In this document: in pieces, positions 33,334 to 41,895 of the stretch
Position numbering within the stretch: the stretch's first letter is position 1
Layout of the letters: every line of letters starts with the position of its first letter
NCBI GenBank assembly: GCA_020053015.1
Contig: JAGVNY010000190.1
Coordinates: 1 to 42,086, forward strand
Source of the DNA: Candidatus Zixiibacteriota bacterium
GTDB taxonomy: Bacteria; Zixibacteria; MSB-5A5; JAABVY01; JAHJOQ01
Direction: 5' to 3'
DNA: 42,086 nucleotides
The notes under the pieces: generated by a model
The model's database searches: none
What the model saw: the letters and a program-made list of their open reading frames with translations, nothing else
What the model was told of the DNA's origin: nothing
Translations under genes and position numbers: made by a program

Positions 33334-33388
33334 CTCTGAAACAAGTCCTCCTTACATTTTCATTCTGCCACGAAGGCTATAGACAAGT

Positions 33389-33417
33389 ATTATATCTCCG
33401 GAAACCAATATTGTCAA
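33389..33417 (-). promoter_or_regulatory. Consensus sigma70 promoter of rpsA
   Basis: Minus strand TTGACA (33412-33417), 17 bp, TATAAT (33389-33394): both boxes and the spacing match the ideal. Transcription would start near 33382, about 50 nt before the rpsA ATG, with AGGAGG at 33346-33351. This fits a highly expressed ribosomal protein gene. Confidence 0.85.
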
Positions 33418-33496
33418 ACCATTTCCGTCCAATCTCGTGCCACGTCAATGGTTGATGCCAGACTCCTCAATGGACATCTCCAACAGCGTGCCAATG

Positions 33497-34102
33497 CTAT
33501 CTCGTCAACAGATCCCCTATCCGAGCCATGATCTCAGTTGTATAAGCCGTCAGAGCATCCTTTTCCGGCTGCATTCCGATATAGGGATCGGGAGAGATCG
33601 GATCGCCGACGACCAGTCGAACAGGACATCTGCGCAGAAACGCCCCTTTGAGACGATTCGAATTTCTGATCCCTAACGGCATCACCGGAGAATTAGTCTC
33701 GATCGAGAGTTTCGCCGCTCCCGTCTTGCCTTCGCGCAGCTTGCCGTCGCGTGACCTCGTGCCCTCGGGGAAGAGAAGCAACATACCGCCGGAGCCGACA
33801 ACTTCATGCGCGCGAGCATATGACTCCCTATCGAACCTCCCCCTCTTGACAGGGATGGTGTTCAACGGCTCAATCGCAACTTTGGAATACCACTTGCCAA
33901 AGAGTTCTGATTTCGCAAGAAAGTGCATTTCCCTCTTGACTCCACTGCCAATGAACGGGGGATCGAAATTGGAGACGTGGTTACTTGCTAAAATCACGCT
34001 TCCTGTGGCGGGAATCTTCTCGAGCCCTTCCGCCTTGAATCCAACAAAGATCTTTGCGAGCAGTCCAACAAAGTCACGGCAGAATCTGTAGTAGAGTGTC
34101 AA
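33497..34102 (-). CDS. plsC: 1-acyl-sn-glycerol-3-phosphate acyltransferase (PlsC)
   Basis: PlsC adds the second acyl chain to make phosphatidic acid at the inner membrane. The 201-residue protein has the catalytic NHxxxxD box (NHVSNFD, H42 and D47) and the substrate-binding FPEGTRSRDG (111-120). The first ~25 residues are hydrophobic and probably membrane-associated. It begins with TTG 34102, overlapping the cmk stop (TTGA), with GGAG six bases upstream; no closer ATG fits. The cmk-plsC-rpsA order is common in bacteria. Confidence 0.92.
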   Translation of the reverse strand: MTLYYRFCRDFVGLLAKIFVGFKAEGLEKIPATGSVILASNHVSNFDPPFIGSGVKREMHFLAKSELFGKWYSKVAIEPLNTIPVKRGRFDRESYARAHEVVGSGGMLLLFPEGTRSRDGKLREGKTGAAKLSIETNSPVMPLGIRNSNRLKGAFLRRCPVRLVVGDPISPDPYIGMQPEKDALTAYTTEIMARIGDLLTR

Positions 34103-34773
34103 GCCCCTCTCCTCTGCCTGTACAGATCTACCACTCTATCCACCTGCTCAGCAATAGTAAGCCCGGTTGTGTCAATCAGCACTGAGTCGTCCGTTTGAGT
34201 CAGAGGACTTGCAGACCTTGAGGAATCATAACGGTCACGTCTTGTCAGATCAACGATCTGCTCCTGCAGCGTTGTTCGCTTGCCGAGCCTCTCAAGATCG
34301 TGCACTCTTCGCTTTGCCCTCTCCTGCACATCCGCACACAGATAAACCTTCAGAAAAGCGTCCGGAAAAACTACGCTGGTCGTATCTCGTCCCTCAGCCA
34401 CGAGGCTCGCGCTCCGGGAGTACTCTTTCTGACGCTCAACCAGTATCGCACGCACAGAGGCGTGTGCAGACACTTCGGATACCGCCAAAGTGACCTCTGG
34501 AGAGCGTATCTCGGACGACACGTCGATTCCATCAAGTGTGGTTAGCTGGACGCCGCTTTCGACACGGAATTCGATCCTGGACTCCTGAGCGAGTCTTAAG
34601 AGAGCATTACCGTCGGACGGAGCAACGCCAAGGCGCAGCGCCTTTAGCGTAATACATCTGTACATTGCTCCGGTATCAAGATACAGGAATCCCAGACGTT
34701 CGGCGACTAATCTCGCTGTCGTTGATTTTCCCGATCCCGCCGGTCCGTCAACTGCAATCACGTGAAATGCCAT
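34099..34773 (-). CDS. cmk: Cytidylate kinase
   Basis: Cmk phosphorylates CMP and dCMP. The 224-residue protein shows the P loop AVDGPAGSGKSTTAR (8-22), YLDTGAMYR, the LVAEGRDTTSVVFPDA segment of the NMP-binding region, and RRVHDLERLG in the lid. The frame extends to TTG 34797; ATG 34773 is preferred because the family begins just before the first strand. It lies 110 bp downstream of rluB and overlaps plsC by 4 bp. Confidence 0.95.
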   Translation of the reverse strand: MAFHVIAVDGPAGSGKSTTARLVAERLGFLYLDTGAMYRCITLKALRLGVAPSDGNALLRLAQESRIEFRVESGVQLTTLDGIDVSSEIRSPEVTLAVSEVSAHASVRAILVERQKEYSRSASLVAEGRDTTSVVFPDAFLKVYLCADVQERAKRRVHDLERLGKRTTLQEQIVDLTRRDRYDSSRSASPLTQTDDSVLIDTTGLTIAEQVDRVVDLYRQRRGA

Positions 34774-34883
34774 ATCGTTGCGCGACTCCGATGTCAATGG
34801 CTCGCTACCGGAGACAACCAGTTAGCAAACGAACAATGCAAGAGCAACATGATATTCTTGAATTCGAGGATTCGCAAGCGGTT

Positions 34884-35603
34884 CTATGTGAGAGAAACGC
34901 GTTTCTTCAGTCTATCTATTTCTTTGCGAGTCAGGAATCTCCATGAGCCGAGCTTCATGCCTTCGCAGGAGATACCACCGAACTTGGTTCGCTTGAGCGA
35001 CAGCACCGGGAAGCCGAGAGTCTGGCACATGCGCCGTACTTCTCGTTTCCGCCCTTCAGTAAGCTCAAGCGACAGCGATGAGGTTTTCCGTTGAGCGGTT
35101 ATTAACTTGCCTTTTCCTGATGCAACGAAGCCATCCTCTAACTCGATCCCCTCTTCGAATCTCGCAACCAGCTCCAGTGGGAATTCGCCCTTGACGACAA
35201 CCTCGTAAACCTTCTTGACTTGGTGCTTCGGGTGGGTAAGGCGATAGGCCAATTCGCCGTCATCGGTCATAATCAGCACGCCCTCGGTGTCGACATCAAG
35301 TCTCCCCACCGGATAGATGCGCTGTCCGACGTTCTTTATTAGACTTGTAACGGTCTTTCGACCGAATTCGTCCTTCAGCGTCGTTACGTAGCCTTTTGGC
35401 TTGTTCAAGACTATATAGAGCGGCTCAGGCGGAAGCGACACCAGTCGCTCATCCACATATATGTGGTCCTTGGCCTCATCCACAATCACCCCAAGGCTGG
35501 TCACCTTCGTTCCATTGACAGCAATCCTTCCCTGGACCGCCATCTTGTCGGCGACTCGCCTCGACGCTATGCCACACTTCGACAGGTATTTATTAAGCCG
35601 CAT
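34884..35603 (-). CDS. rluB: 23S rRNA pseudouridine synthase, RluB/RsuA family
   Basis: The enzyme converts a specific rRNA uridine to pseudouridine. The 239-residue protein starts with an S4 RNA-binding domain (MRLNKYLSKCGIASRRVADK), followed by the synthase domain with catalytic aspartate D103 in PVGRLDVDTEGVLIMTDDGE and the end motif EGRKREVRRMCQTLGFPV. RluB and RsuA cannot be separated confidently by eye; the scpA-scpB-rluB-cmk context favours RluB. Confidence 0.93.
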   Translation of the reverse strand: MRLNKYLSKCGIASRRVADKMAVQGRIAVNGTKVTSLGVIVDEAKDHIYVDERLVSLPPEPLYIVLNKPKGYVTTLKDEFGRKTVTSLIKNVGQRIYPVGRLDVDTEGVLIMTDDGELAYRLTHPKHQVKKVYEVVVKGEFPLELVARFEEGIELEDGFVASGKGKLITAQRKTSSLSLELTEGRKREVRRMCQTLGFPVLSLKRTKFGGISCEGMKLGSWRFLTRKEIDRLKKRVSLT

Positions 35604-35659
35604 ACGTGAACTCTTCGATCCACTTACAGTGTGATCTATATTCTCTAATCGGGATTTTG

Positions 35660-36316
35660 TCAGAATTCCTGACCGTCAAAAACGGGGTCTTCGACCTGAT
35701 CTTGCTCAGTCGCAGATAGCGGAGTGGCACTGTCCTCATTCGCCATGAGGTCGAGCTCGACTTGCCCGTCGGCGGTCGGCCGTTCGTCGGGGAGTGCGAG
35801 CTCTTCAAGGCGTGGAAGTTCCTCGAGGTTCTTGAGGCCGAAATACTCAAGGAAATCTTTTGTTGTTCCATAGAGCAATGCCCGGCCAGCCTTCTGAGAC
35901 CGTCCCACAATTGATACGAGCCGTCGCTCCAAAAGTGAAGCAAGTACTCCATCAGAATTAACGCCGCGCACATGTTCCACGTCTGCTTTGGTAACGGGCT
36001 GCTTGTAGGCAATTATGGACAACGACTCAAGCGCGGCCTGGGAAAGCCGACGCTCCTTCTGCTTGGTCAGGAACTTTTCGACGGCATGCGTAAACGTCGG
36101 CATGAGATACATCTGGTAACCGCCGGCAATCTCTCTTATCCTAAAGGCTCGACCTTCTTCCGCGTAGCTTTCATTCAACTGCTGGATCAACTCGCTCAGG
36201 TCTCTTCTCGCGAACTTGCCGAGGAACTGAGATAACCTGTTGGCCAGTTGCGGCTTGTCAGAGACAAACAGAAGCGCCTCCAGGAGCGGCAGACGTTCGT
36301 CAAACGGTTCCTTCAT
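35660..36316 (-). CDS. scpB: Segregation and condensation protein ScpB
   Basis: ScpB joins ScpA and SMC in the bacterial condensin. The 218-residue protein has the paired winged-helix pattern: LLEALLFVSDKPQLANRLSQ, GGYQMYLMPTFTHAVEKFLT, then SQAALESLSIIAYKQPVTKA and HVRGVNSDGVLASLLERRLV. An acidic tail of about 40 residues follows. The frame opens at GTG 36328, but ATG 36316 has GAGG six bases upstream. It overlaps the end of scpA by 17 bp, which suggests translational coupling. Confidence 0.95.
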   Translation of the reverse strand: MKEPFDERLPLLEALLFVSDKPQLANRLSQFLGKFARRDLSELIQQLNESYAEEGRAFRIREIAGGYQMYLMPTFTHAVEKFLTKQKERRLSQAALESLSIIAYKQPVTKADVEHVRGVNSDGVLASLLERRLVSIVGRSQKAGRALLYGTTKDFLEYFGLKNLEELPRLEELALPDERPTADGQVELDLMANEDSATPLSATEQDQVEDPVFDGQEF

Positions 36317-37073
36317 CCACAACCTCACGCCGATAGAGTCTTATCTGTCCCAGAGGAGACGACTGACGCGCCCATATCCGATTGCGCTTCACCAGCTCCA
36401 GAACCGCTATAAACGTCACAATCACCAGCATTCTGTAAGGCACACTTGGGAACAATCGCTCAAATTCCACCCCGTCCTCAGCCTGCAGCGCGAGAAGAAC
36501 AGTCTCGATGCAGTCGTCGAGTTTTACATCTTCAGCGACCACATCGTGATGTTCAGTCCTGTTAGCGCTCTCCATTACCCGTTTGAACGCCGCCAACAGA
36601 TCAAACACCGTCGCATCCAGCACGAAGTCCTCAACCGTCCCAGCCTCTACGATAGAGAAATCTCTGCGCTTGAGTATGTCACGCTCCTTGCTCTCGCGAC
36701 AGTGCAGAATCCCCGACGCTTCCTTGTACTTCTTGTATTCGAGAAGGGCGAGAATCAGCTCTTCCCGCGGATCATCCTCATCATCGTCCTCTCTTCTCGG
36801 AAGAAGGAGCTTCGCCTTGATGCGAATCAGCGTCGCAGCCATCATGATGAATTCGCCTGCGACATCAAGATCGAGCATCCGCATTAGCTCAATGTACTCA
36901 AGATACTGTCCGGTTATCTTCGCTATCGGGATATCGTAGATGTCAATCTCGTCTTTGCGAATCAGGTAGAGCAGAAGATCGAGCGGTCCCTCGAACTTGT
37001 CGAGTTGGACGGAATAGGACGACGATTCCTCGCCTGATATCGGATCGATCGCGAAGAGCTCTTCACGAGTCAT
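36300..37073 (-). CDS. scpA: Segregation and condensation protein ScpA
   Basis: ScpA is the kleisin that bridges SMC heads. The 257-residue protein has the family start YSVQLDKFEGPLDLLLYLIR, the segment IAKITGQYLEYIELMRMLDL and MMAATLIRIKAKLLLPRR (N-terminal helix bundle that contacts the SMC neck), an acidic linker, and a C-terminal winged helix (MLVIVTFIAVLELVKRNRIW). The start ATG 37073 overlaps the trpS 3' end by 11 bp. Confidence 0.96.
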   Translation of the reverse strand: MTREELFAIDPISGEESSSYSVQLDKFEGPLDLLLYLIRKDEIDIYDIPIAKITGQYLEYIELMRMLDLDVAGEFIMMAATLIRIKAKLLLPRREDDDEDDPREELILALLEYKKYKEASGILHCRESKERDILKRRDFSIVEAGTVEDFVLDATVFDLLAAFKRVMESANRTEHHDVVAEDVKLDDCIETVLLALQAEDGVEFERLFPSVPYRMLVIVTFIAVLELVKRNRIWARQSSPLGQIRLYRREVVDEGTV

Positions 37074-38046
37074 ATTTCAGCCTCATTGCAGATCGAACAA
37101 GTTCCATCGTCTCCCCTGCGCGCGCACTCGCCCGTTTCGCTCCATCGCGGAGCACGTCCCACACAACATCAGGATGACTCACAAGCTCAGCCCTCTTCTG
37201 ACGTACCGGAGCAAGCGCTTCATTGATCGATTGCGCCAGATGCTTCTTATCTGCCACACAGCCGAGCTTTCCCGTCCTGCAGTCGTCCGCAATCTTGTCC
37301 GTGCCTTCATGCGTGTAAATCCGATGCAGCGCATATACAGGGCATTTCTCCGGATGGCCCGGATCACCCATTCGCAGCTTTTCGGGATCGGTAAACATAG
37401 TAGATATCTTCTTCGCAGTCTCTTCCGGTGTGTCCGCAAGCGACAGCACGTTATCATACGACTTGCTCATCTTGCGTCCATCCGTGCCGGGGACTTCAGC
37501 GAACTTCGTCAGCTTCGCCTGAGGTTCCGGAAGCACCTCGCCATAAAGCGAATTGAACCGTCTCGCAACCTCGCGAGTCAGCTCGATATGCGGAAGCTGG
37601 TCTTTGCCCACAGGCACAAGATCAGCTCGATATAAGAGAATATCTGCTGCTTGTAAGAGCGGATATCCGAGGAAACCATAGGAGTCGAGCCCGAGCGACT
37701 CAGATTTCTCTTTGTACGACGGCACTCTCTCCAGCCACGGGATCGGGATAATCATCGAGAAAAGAAGATGCAACTCCGCGTGTTCTTTGACTTGTGATTG
37801 GATGAAGACCGCGCACTTGTTTCCGTCGAGACCGCTTGCGAGATAATCGACCGCCATATCGAAAATGCGGTCTTTCATAGCCGCCGTGTCATCGAAATCT
37901 GAGGTCAGCGCGTGCCAGTCCACGATACAGCAGTACATGTCGAATTCGTCCTGAAGGCTGACCCAGTTGCGTAACGCCCCTTCATAATTGCCGAGATGCA
38001 ATCTTCCTGTCGGCTGCATCCCCGATAGCACTATCTTTCGCGACAT
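37063..38046 (-). CDS. trpS: Tryptophanyl-tRNA synthetase
   Basis: A class I aminoacyl-tRNA synthetase that charges tRNA-Trp. The 327-residue protein has the HIGH-equivalent PTGRLHLGNYEGAL (12-25), the tryptophan pocket region around VDWHALT, PLLQAADILLYRADLVPVGK and the KMSKS loop at residues 192-196, so all catalytic parts are present. The length is normal for bacterial TrpRS. It follows the HNH endonuclease gene by 5 bp. Confidence 0.97.
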   Translation of the reverse strand: MSRKIVLSGMQPTGRLHLGNYEGALRNWVSLQDEFDMYCCIVDWHALTSDFDDTAAMKDRIFDMAVDYLASGLDGNKCAVFIQSQVKEHAELHLLFSMIIPIPWLERVPSYKEKSESLGLDSYGFLGYPLLQAADILLYRADLVPVGKDQLPHIELTREVARRFNSLYGEVLPEPQAKLTKFAEVPGTDGRKMSKSYDNVLSLADTPEETAKKISTMFTDPEKLRMGDPGHPEKCPVYALHRIYTHEGTDKIADDCRTGKLGCVADKKHLAQSINEALAPVRQKRAELVSHPDVVWDVLRDGAKRASARAGETMELVRSAMRLKYDS

Positions 38047-38051
38047 AGATC

Positions 38052-38573
38052 TTAATTCTCCCCGAGAAACAGATACGGTCTCCAGCGGTTGTCAGCGACT
38101 CCGAGGAAGTGCTGGATGAACATGATATGGTTGGGGCGGTGAGGCTTCTTGAGGAGCTTCAAGCCCGCCTGCTCCGGGGTTCTGTTGCCCTTCTTGTTGT
38201 TGCATGACATGCACGCCGCGACAAGATTCTCCCAGCTTTCTGTCCCACCGAATCGCTTCGGAACCACGTGGTCGACTGTCATCGGGCCGTCGCTGGTTCC
38301 GCAGTACATACAGCGACCGCCATCACGTTTAATTATGTTCTTGCGAGACAAGATGATATGCTTGCGAGGAATGCGAGTATACGCATCGAGGCGGACCACC
38401 GATGGAACGGAGAAATGACTGCGCACTGATCTGACGACTACGCCGTCATGCTTCTCAATCATCTCCGCCTTCCCAAGAAACATCATCAGAACCGCCCGCC
38501 TTACGGAGCAAACCGAAAGCGGTTCGTAATTCTGATTCAGAACAAGCACATTCCTACTGAGCACATTTGCCAT
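38052..38573 (-). CDS. HNH endonuclease family protein
   Basis: A 173-residue protein of the stand-alone HNH family common in bacterial chromosomes. The N-terminal part is conserved in the family (NVLVLNQNYEPLSVCSVRRA, RIPRKHIILSRKNIIKRDGG). It is followed by a zinc-bound HNH core: CMYC (88-91), the catalytic DHVVPKRFGG (101-110), ENLVAACMSCNNKKGN and the tail TPEQAGLKL. Such proteins are usually chromosomal and of unknown role; this one is not clearly part of a restriction system. The frame opens at TTG 38594, but ATG 38573 begins the family start. It is the first gene of the trpS-scpAB run. Confidence 0.92.
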   Translation of the reverse strand: MANVLSRNVLVLNQNYEPLSVCSVRRAVLMMFLGKAEMIEKHDGVVVRSVRSHFSVPSVVRLDAYTRIPRKHIILSRKNIIKRDGGRCMYCGTSDGPMTVDHVVPKRFGGTESWENLVAACMSCNNKKGNRTPEQAGLKLLKKPHRPNHIMFIQHFLGVADNRWRPYLFLGEN

Positions 38574-38740
38574 AGATGTAGAACCCGCTGCCAAACCCTC
38601 GGAAAGAAAGCCTCCAACCGAGAATAGTCAATCAAAAAATCCCTGATCTGCACTGACAGCGCGCGCCCACCGCGCCTTTTGACTGCAGCGCTGTCAGGAG
38701 TGGGTCGGGTTCCGAGCCGCCGCGGCGGCGCCCCTCGTAG

Positions 38741-38760
38741 GGACACGGCGTGCCGTGTCC
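38741..38760. repeat. 20-bp palindrome preceded by GTAG
   Basis: GGACACGGC (38741-38749), GT, GCCGTGTCC (38752-38760): perfect 9-bp arms, preceded by GTAG. Similar GTAGG-headed palindromes occur elsewhere in the last 4 kb of the window. Confidence 0.7.
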
Positions 38761-38789
38761 AATTTGGGAGCATGACATAGCTGCAGAGA

Positions 38790-38816
38790 GTCCGAACTGC
38801 AGGAGTTCGGACCTAC
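38790..38816. repeat. Hairpin repeat, 9-bp stem with GCAGG loop and CTAC end
   Basis: GTCCGAACT (38790-38798), loop GCAGG, AGTTCGGAC (38804-38812), followed by CTAC. The inverted symmetry extends outward to TAGCTG (38778-38783) and CAGCTA (38816-38821). It has the same architecture as the hairpin at 41969-41995 but a different stem. Confidence 0.75.
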
Positions 38817-38880
38817 AGCTACGGCTGACCACGCTTTTTGTTTGACTTCGATGGTTCCGCCGTGTATTACATGCAATACC

Positions 38881-39801
38881 ATGAATGAAATACGTATTCG
38901 CAGAGTCACCGAGCCGGAGCTTCTTCAAGCTACACGGATCATAAGAAACAGCTACAACGCTCTTCTTCGCAAGAATGGCATGCCTGTAGTTCGTGTCCGT
39001 GTGCGACAGGCTCCGGAACTGCTCGTACATCTCAGGCGCACGGACCCGGATGGATGTCTCGGCGCATTCGATGGCAACCGTATGGTCGGTTTCGCGAGCG
39101 CCATCGTGCGCGATTACCAGTGGTATCTCGCGTTCCTGTTCGTGGCTCCGAGCCATTGGGACAAGGGCATCGGCAGACGTCTTATGACCCGCGCGTTGAA
39201 GATCGCCGACCCTGCGACTGTGAATCTCTTCTCTCTCTGCACGTTCAGTTACAATCCGCTGGCGATTGCGCTCTATTCGTCGTTTGGAATGACTCCCGTA
39301 GAGCCGATTCTGGTGATGCGCTGGCAGGAGGCGAGCGGCAAGAAACTTCGAGTGCCAAAACCGTCGAGGAAGCTCTCTATCGACGTCATCTCCAATTACG
39401 AAGATTTGGACTTCATCAACAAACTCGATGTGAAGAACCGCGGCCTGGCTCGACCTGAGGAGCACAAATTCGCGATCGATAGTAAGTCGATCGACTTGCT
39501 GCTATTTCGCGATGGCAGAAAACCGGTCGGCTATTCGATGTTGAACCACGAGAGCTTCTTCGTCGCGCCTATCTCGGCAATCTCACCTGAATATCTGCAC
39601 GACATCACGAGCCTCAGCATCAACCGCATGCTGGAAACCGAACCAAAGGGAATCATAATCTTCTGCCCCGGCTCAAATTGTATCATAGTCGAGTCTCTTC
39701 TCAAAACCGGCATGAAGATCAGGGAGGTCAACCTCCTCTTGTCCAACCGCCGCTTCGGCGATCTCGACCGCTACCTCCCCGCGCATCTGGCAGTGTTTTA
39801 G
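38881..39801 (+). CDS. Tandem GNAT-fold acetyltransferase-like protein
   Basis: A 306-residue protein with a well-formed GNAT domain (about 1-150). The acetyl-CoA loop is within AFLFVAPSHWDKGIGRRLMT (Q/RxxGxG-like, DKGIGR), and the last helix runs FSYNPLAIALYSSFGM. A second, weaker GNAT-like half (about 165-306) includes KPVGYSMLNHESFFVAPISA and SLLKTGMKIREVNLLLSN, without a clear acetyl-CoA loop. The second half may be structural. The substrate is unknown. ATG 38881 is chosen because MNEIRIRRVTEPELLQA is a typical GNAT start; 13 codons could be added upstream, and no ribosome site is evident. It is divergent from the HNH gene. Confidence 0.85.
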   Translation: MNEIRIRRVTEPELLQATRIIRNSYNALLRKNGMPVVRVRVRQAPELLVHLRRTDPDGCLGAFDGNRMVGFASAIVRDYQWYLAFLFVAPSHWDKGIGRRLMTRALKIADPATVNLFSLCTFSYNPLAIALYSSFGMTPVEPILVMRWQEASGKKLRVPKPSRKLSIDVISNYEDLDFINKLDVKNRGLARPEEHKFAIDSKSIDLLLFRDGRKPVGYSMLNHESFFVAPISAISPEYLHDITSLSINRMLETEPKGIIIFCPGSNCIIVESLLKTGMKIREVNLLLSNRRFGDLDRYLPAHLAVF

Positions 39802-39922
39802 ACAATCCTCTGTCTCATCGTGGCACGGCGTGTGCGGCCGATCCTTTGGGTGGGTTCCCCGGGTCTCAGATGTTGGCGCAGTCAAAGGCGTCTGGCCGGA
39901 GATAACGATTACGAGTTTGCGC

Positions 39923-39951
39923 TTGACATAATCGACGCAGAAGGATATGAT
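39923..39951 (+). promoter_or_regulatory. Near-consensus sigma70 promoter of the PEGA lipoprotein gene
   Basis: TTGACA (39923-39928), 17 bp, TATGAT (39946-39951). The transcript would start near 39958, leaving an unusually long leader of about 110 nt before ATG 40069. Confidence 0.8.
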
Positions 39952-40068
39952 AGAGCAGCAGTTAGATTTGCGACCAATGGCAGGGAATTACGCGGCGAAG
40001 AACCCGTCCGAAGGGTGAGCCACTCGACCGCTCTTTTGTCGGAGCTTTTACGAAAGGAGAAGGACGTC

Positions 40069-40455
40069 ATGAATCACTTGTGGCGAAGAGCATCGCTGCT
40101 CGCATGCATCATCGCGGTGCTCGCCTTGGTTGGATGCGCAACTATCTTTCACGGTTCGACAGACAAGGTGAACTTCAGCTCAGATCCTACGGCCGCGAAG
40201 GTCTACGTAAGCGGCCAGTACATGGGAGAGACTCCCTTTGAATTGAACCTGCAATCCAAGCACAGTTATACCATTGAGTTCCGGAAGGAAGGTTTCGAGA
40301 ATAAAACCGTGATGGTCAATAACTCGGTTGGCGCTGGCTACATCGTTTTGGATGTAATCTTTGGGCTGGTGCCGGTCATCGTAGATGCAGCAACGGGGAA
40401 TTGGTACAGCCTAGATCAAGAACACGTCACCGCGGCTCTTGAGGCCCAACGGTAG
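40069..40455 (+). CDS. PEGA-domain lipoprotein
   Basis: A 128-residue lipoprotein. The signal peptide ends in the lipobox LVGC with lipidated cysteine C23 (MNHLWRRASLLACIIAVLAL, VGCATIFHG). Residues about 35-85 form a PEGA-like repeat (FSSDPTAAKVYVSGQYMGET, PFELNLQSKHSYTIEFRKEG), a fold that often contacts surface or cell-wall structures. A hydrophobic glycine-rich stretch (GYIVLDVIFGLVPVIVDAAT) precedes GNWYSLDQEHV at the end. AAGG lies five bases before ATG 40069; the frame can be extended 83 codons upstream across the promoter, but that part is not coding. Function unknown. Confidence 0.85.
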   Translation: MNHLWRRASLLACIIAVLALVGCATIFHGSTDKVNFSSDPTAAKVYVSGQYMGETPFELNLQSKHSYTIEFRKEGFENKTVMVNNSVGAGYIVLDVIFGLVPVIVDAATGNWYSLDQEHVTAALEAQR

Positions 40456-40575
40456 TTTTCAGTTTCTGGCACTCTCACAGTTTCCCGGCGGTTCAGGGGA
40501 AACGACGGGCGGGAAACAGCCTCGCTTGCCGCCAGGTTTTGAGCAGATAAACAGCTGGAAAGAGGAGTCCCCAAG

Positions 40576-41694
40576 TTGCGATCCGTCGATGAACTCCGTT
40601 CCGCACGCAGAGACCTGTTTGACCGGTTCCCGTCAGGGGATGACTCTCAGAAAGCGATGGCTTACCAGGAACTTCTCGCCGAAGAAATCCGCCGTACGGA
40701 ACAAGACATCCAGATCGGAGCGAGCGCTCAGCTGAAGGATCACTTACTTGCGGTCCGATTGTATGGTGACGCCTTGGCACAGACATATCTCTCCGACTAC
40801 TCGATCCGCCAGCTGAATAGGAATCCGGGGAGTCGTCCACCTCATATTCTGGGGCAGAGGCGGGCATTTGATCTCGCTCTTGGCAGCGCCAGACTGATTT
40901 CTCAGACCGGCTGCCCCGTCATCGTCGCGGACCTAACCAACATCATCCGAATCGGAGATGTAATCGTGTGCTACGACCCTGACACCCCTTCGATTCTGGA
41001 ATGCAAAAGCGGCAGAACCAAAGCCGCTCGGTTCGAAAGGCAGGGTCGCAGAGGTAGGCAGATTGCGCGCATGGAGAGCATCATACGCTTCCTCCTAGAA
41101 GGACGAGGTAAGATCTTCGGTGAGACTTCGGAGCGAAGGACCGTGACTCTCAATAGTCCCAAGCAGTTTAACCACAATCTCGTTAATGAGATGGTCGTTA
41201 ACGCAATCGCCGGCAGACCAGAAGCGCGCTTGTTGCTTCCCAACGAGTTACTCGGCGCCGCAAGACTGGGCGAGCAGGCGTCCGGCATTGACGAGGCAGT
41301 TAGGGATTGGCGACTACCCGAAGGAACAATGATCGCGACAGGAAGCAGCTTGGATCCACTTCGTGGAGGGTCGGACATTCCGCCTCCCGTGCTCTGGGAA
41401 CTGTCCACAGACGCAAAATGGGCGCTAATGGAAGGTAATGTCACCATCAGTCACTCGCTTCGTGTCGACGCCTTCGTCGGGATGCAGCGCGAGAATGCGC
41501 GCGTCCTGCGTGTGTTCGACTTGGGAGGCGATCTCCGCTGGGGATACGAGGTGCTGGTCGGTAGCGAAACCGTCACGGTGAATGCTGTAGCGGTTAGAGA
41601 TGTCCTCTATCGCTACGAAACCGTCTATAGTGCCGGAGCTCGGATGCTGGAACTCGCACAAGAGTGTACTGCTGAGCTGCACACTGATTCGTGA
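40576..41694 (+). CDS. Unrecognised protein with PD-(D/E)XK nuclease-like motif
   Basis: A 372-residue soluble protein I cannot assign to a family. Residues about 115-150 read IVADLTNIIRIGDVIVCYD, then SILECKSG: an aspartate (D128) on one strand, and E142-x-K144 on the next, the arrangement of the PD-(D/E)XK nuclease core, followed by a basic helix (RFERQGRRGRQIARMES). The N-terminal ~110 residues are helical; the C-terminal ~170 are mixed with strands. The start is TTG 40576 with GAGGAG eight bases upstream, after an in-frame stop at 40540; the first internal ATG (40657) would lose 27 residues. No methylase or toxin partner is next to it. Single-gene nucleases of this fold can act in defence or repair, but the present evidence is only the motif. 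Confidence 0.6.
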   Translation: MRSVDELRSARRDLFDRFPSGDDSQKAMAYQELLAEEIRRTEQDIQIGASAQLKDHLLAVRLYGDALAQTYLSDYSIRQLNRNPGSRPPHILGQRRAFDLALGSARLISQTGCPVIVADLTNIIRIGDVIVCYDPDTPSILECKSGRTKAARFERQGRRGRQIARMESIIRFLLEGRGKIFGETSERRTVTLNSPKQFNHNLVNEMVVNAIAGRPEARLLLPNELLGAARLGEQASGIDEAVRDWRLPEGTMIATGSSLDPLRGGSDIPPPVLWELSTDAKWALMEGNVTISHSLRVDAFVGMQRENARVLRVFDLGGDLRWGYEVLVGSETVTVNAVAVRDVLYRYETVYSAGARMLELAQECTAELHTDS

Positions 41695-41895
41695 TCACGG
41701 GCTTCCGTAGAGCAAGCTTCTGCGCAGCTCCGTAGGGCGGGTGGCCCACCTTTCAGCTGGGTTCTTAGCATGGTCCGATTGAACGAAAACTCGACCACTG
41801 AACCAAGACCTGTCAACCATCCCTTCGGAACTCAGGGTCTTCGACTGTCCGGTCTAATCTGTCAATAGTGTATCCGGTTTGTAGGCCTCAAGAAA

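Larger units (their letters stand above)
38574..38880. other. Divergent intergenic region rich in palindromes
   Basis: About 307 bp between the minus-strand HNH gene and the plus-strand GNAT gene. It holds GCCGCCGCGGCGGC, a 20-bp palindrome at 38741-38760 and the hairpin at 38790-38816. I see no convincing promoter for either gene, and no gene; the frames passing through read only repeat sequence. Confidence 0.7.

Noticed and set aside
33352-33363. Three-codon frame ATG AAA ATG TAA just before the rpsA ribosome site
   Set aside because: Suggestive as a leader peptide because its stop overlaps the AGGAGG site, but it has no ribosome site of its own and is too short to separate from chance.
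36240-36887. 215-codon plus-strand frame over scpA/scpB
   Set aside because: Shadow of scpA and scpB, both certain from family motifs.
38632-39465. 277-codon minus-strand frame over the GNAT gene
   Set aside because: It is antiparallel to a convincing GNAT protein and its C-terminal part translates the intergenic palindromes.
39827-39842. Possible sigma54 element TGGCACGGCGTGTGC upstream of the PEGA lipoprotein
   Set aside because: The spacing fits but the -12 box reads GTGC; it shares the CACGGCGTG core with the palindrome at 38741-38760 and is more likely a repeat remnant, and a consensus sigma70 promoter is closer to the gene.
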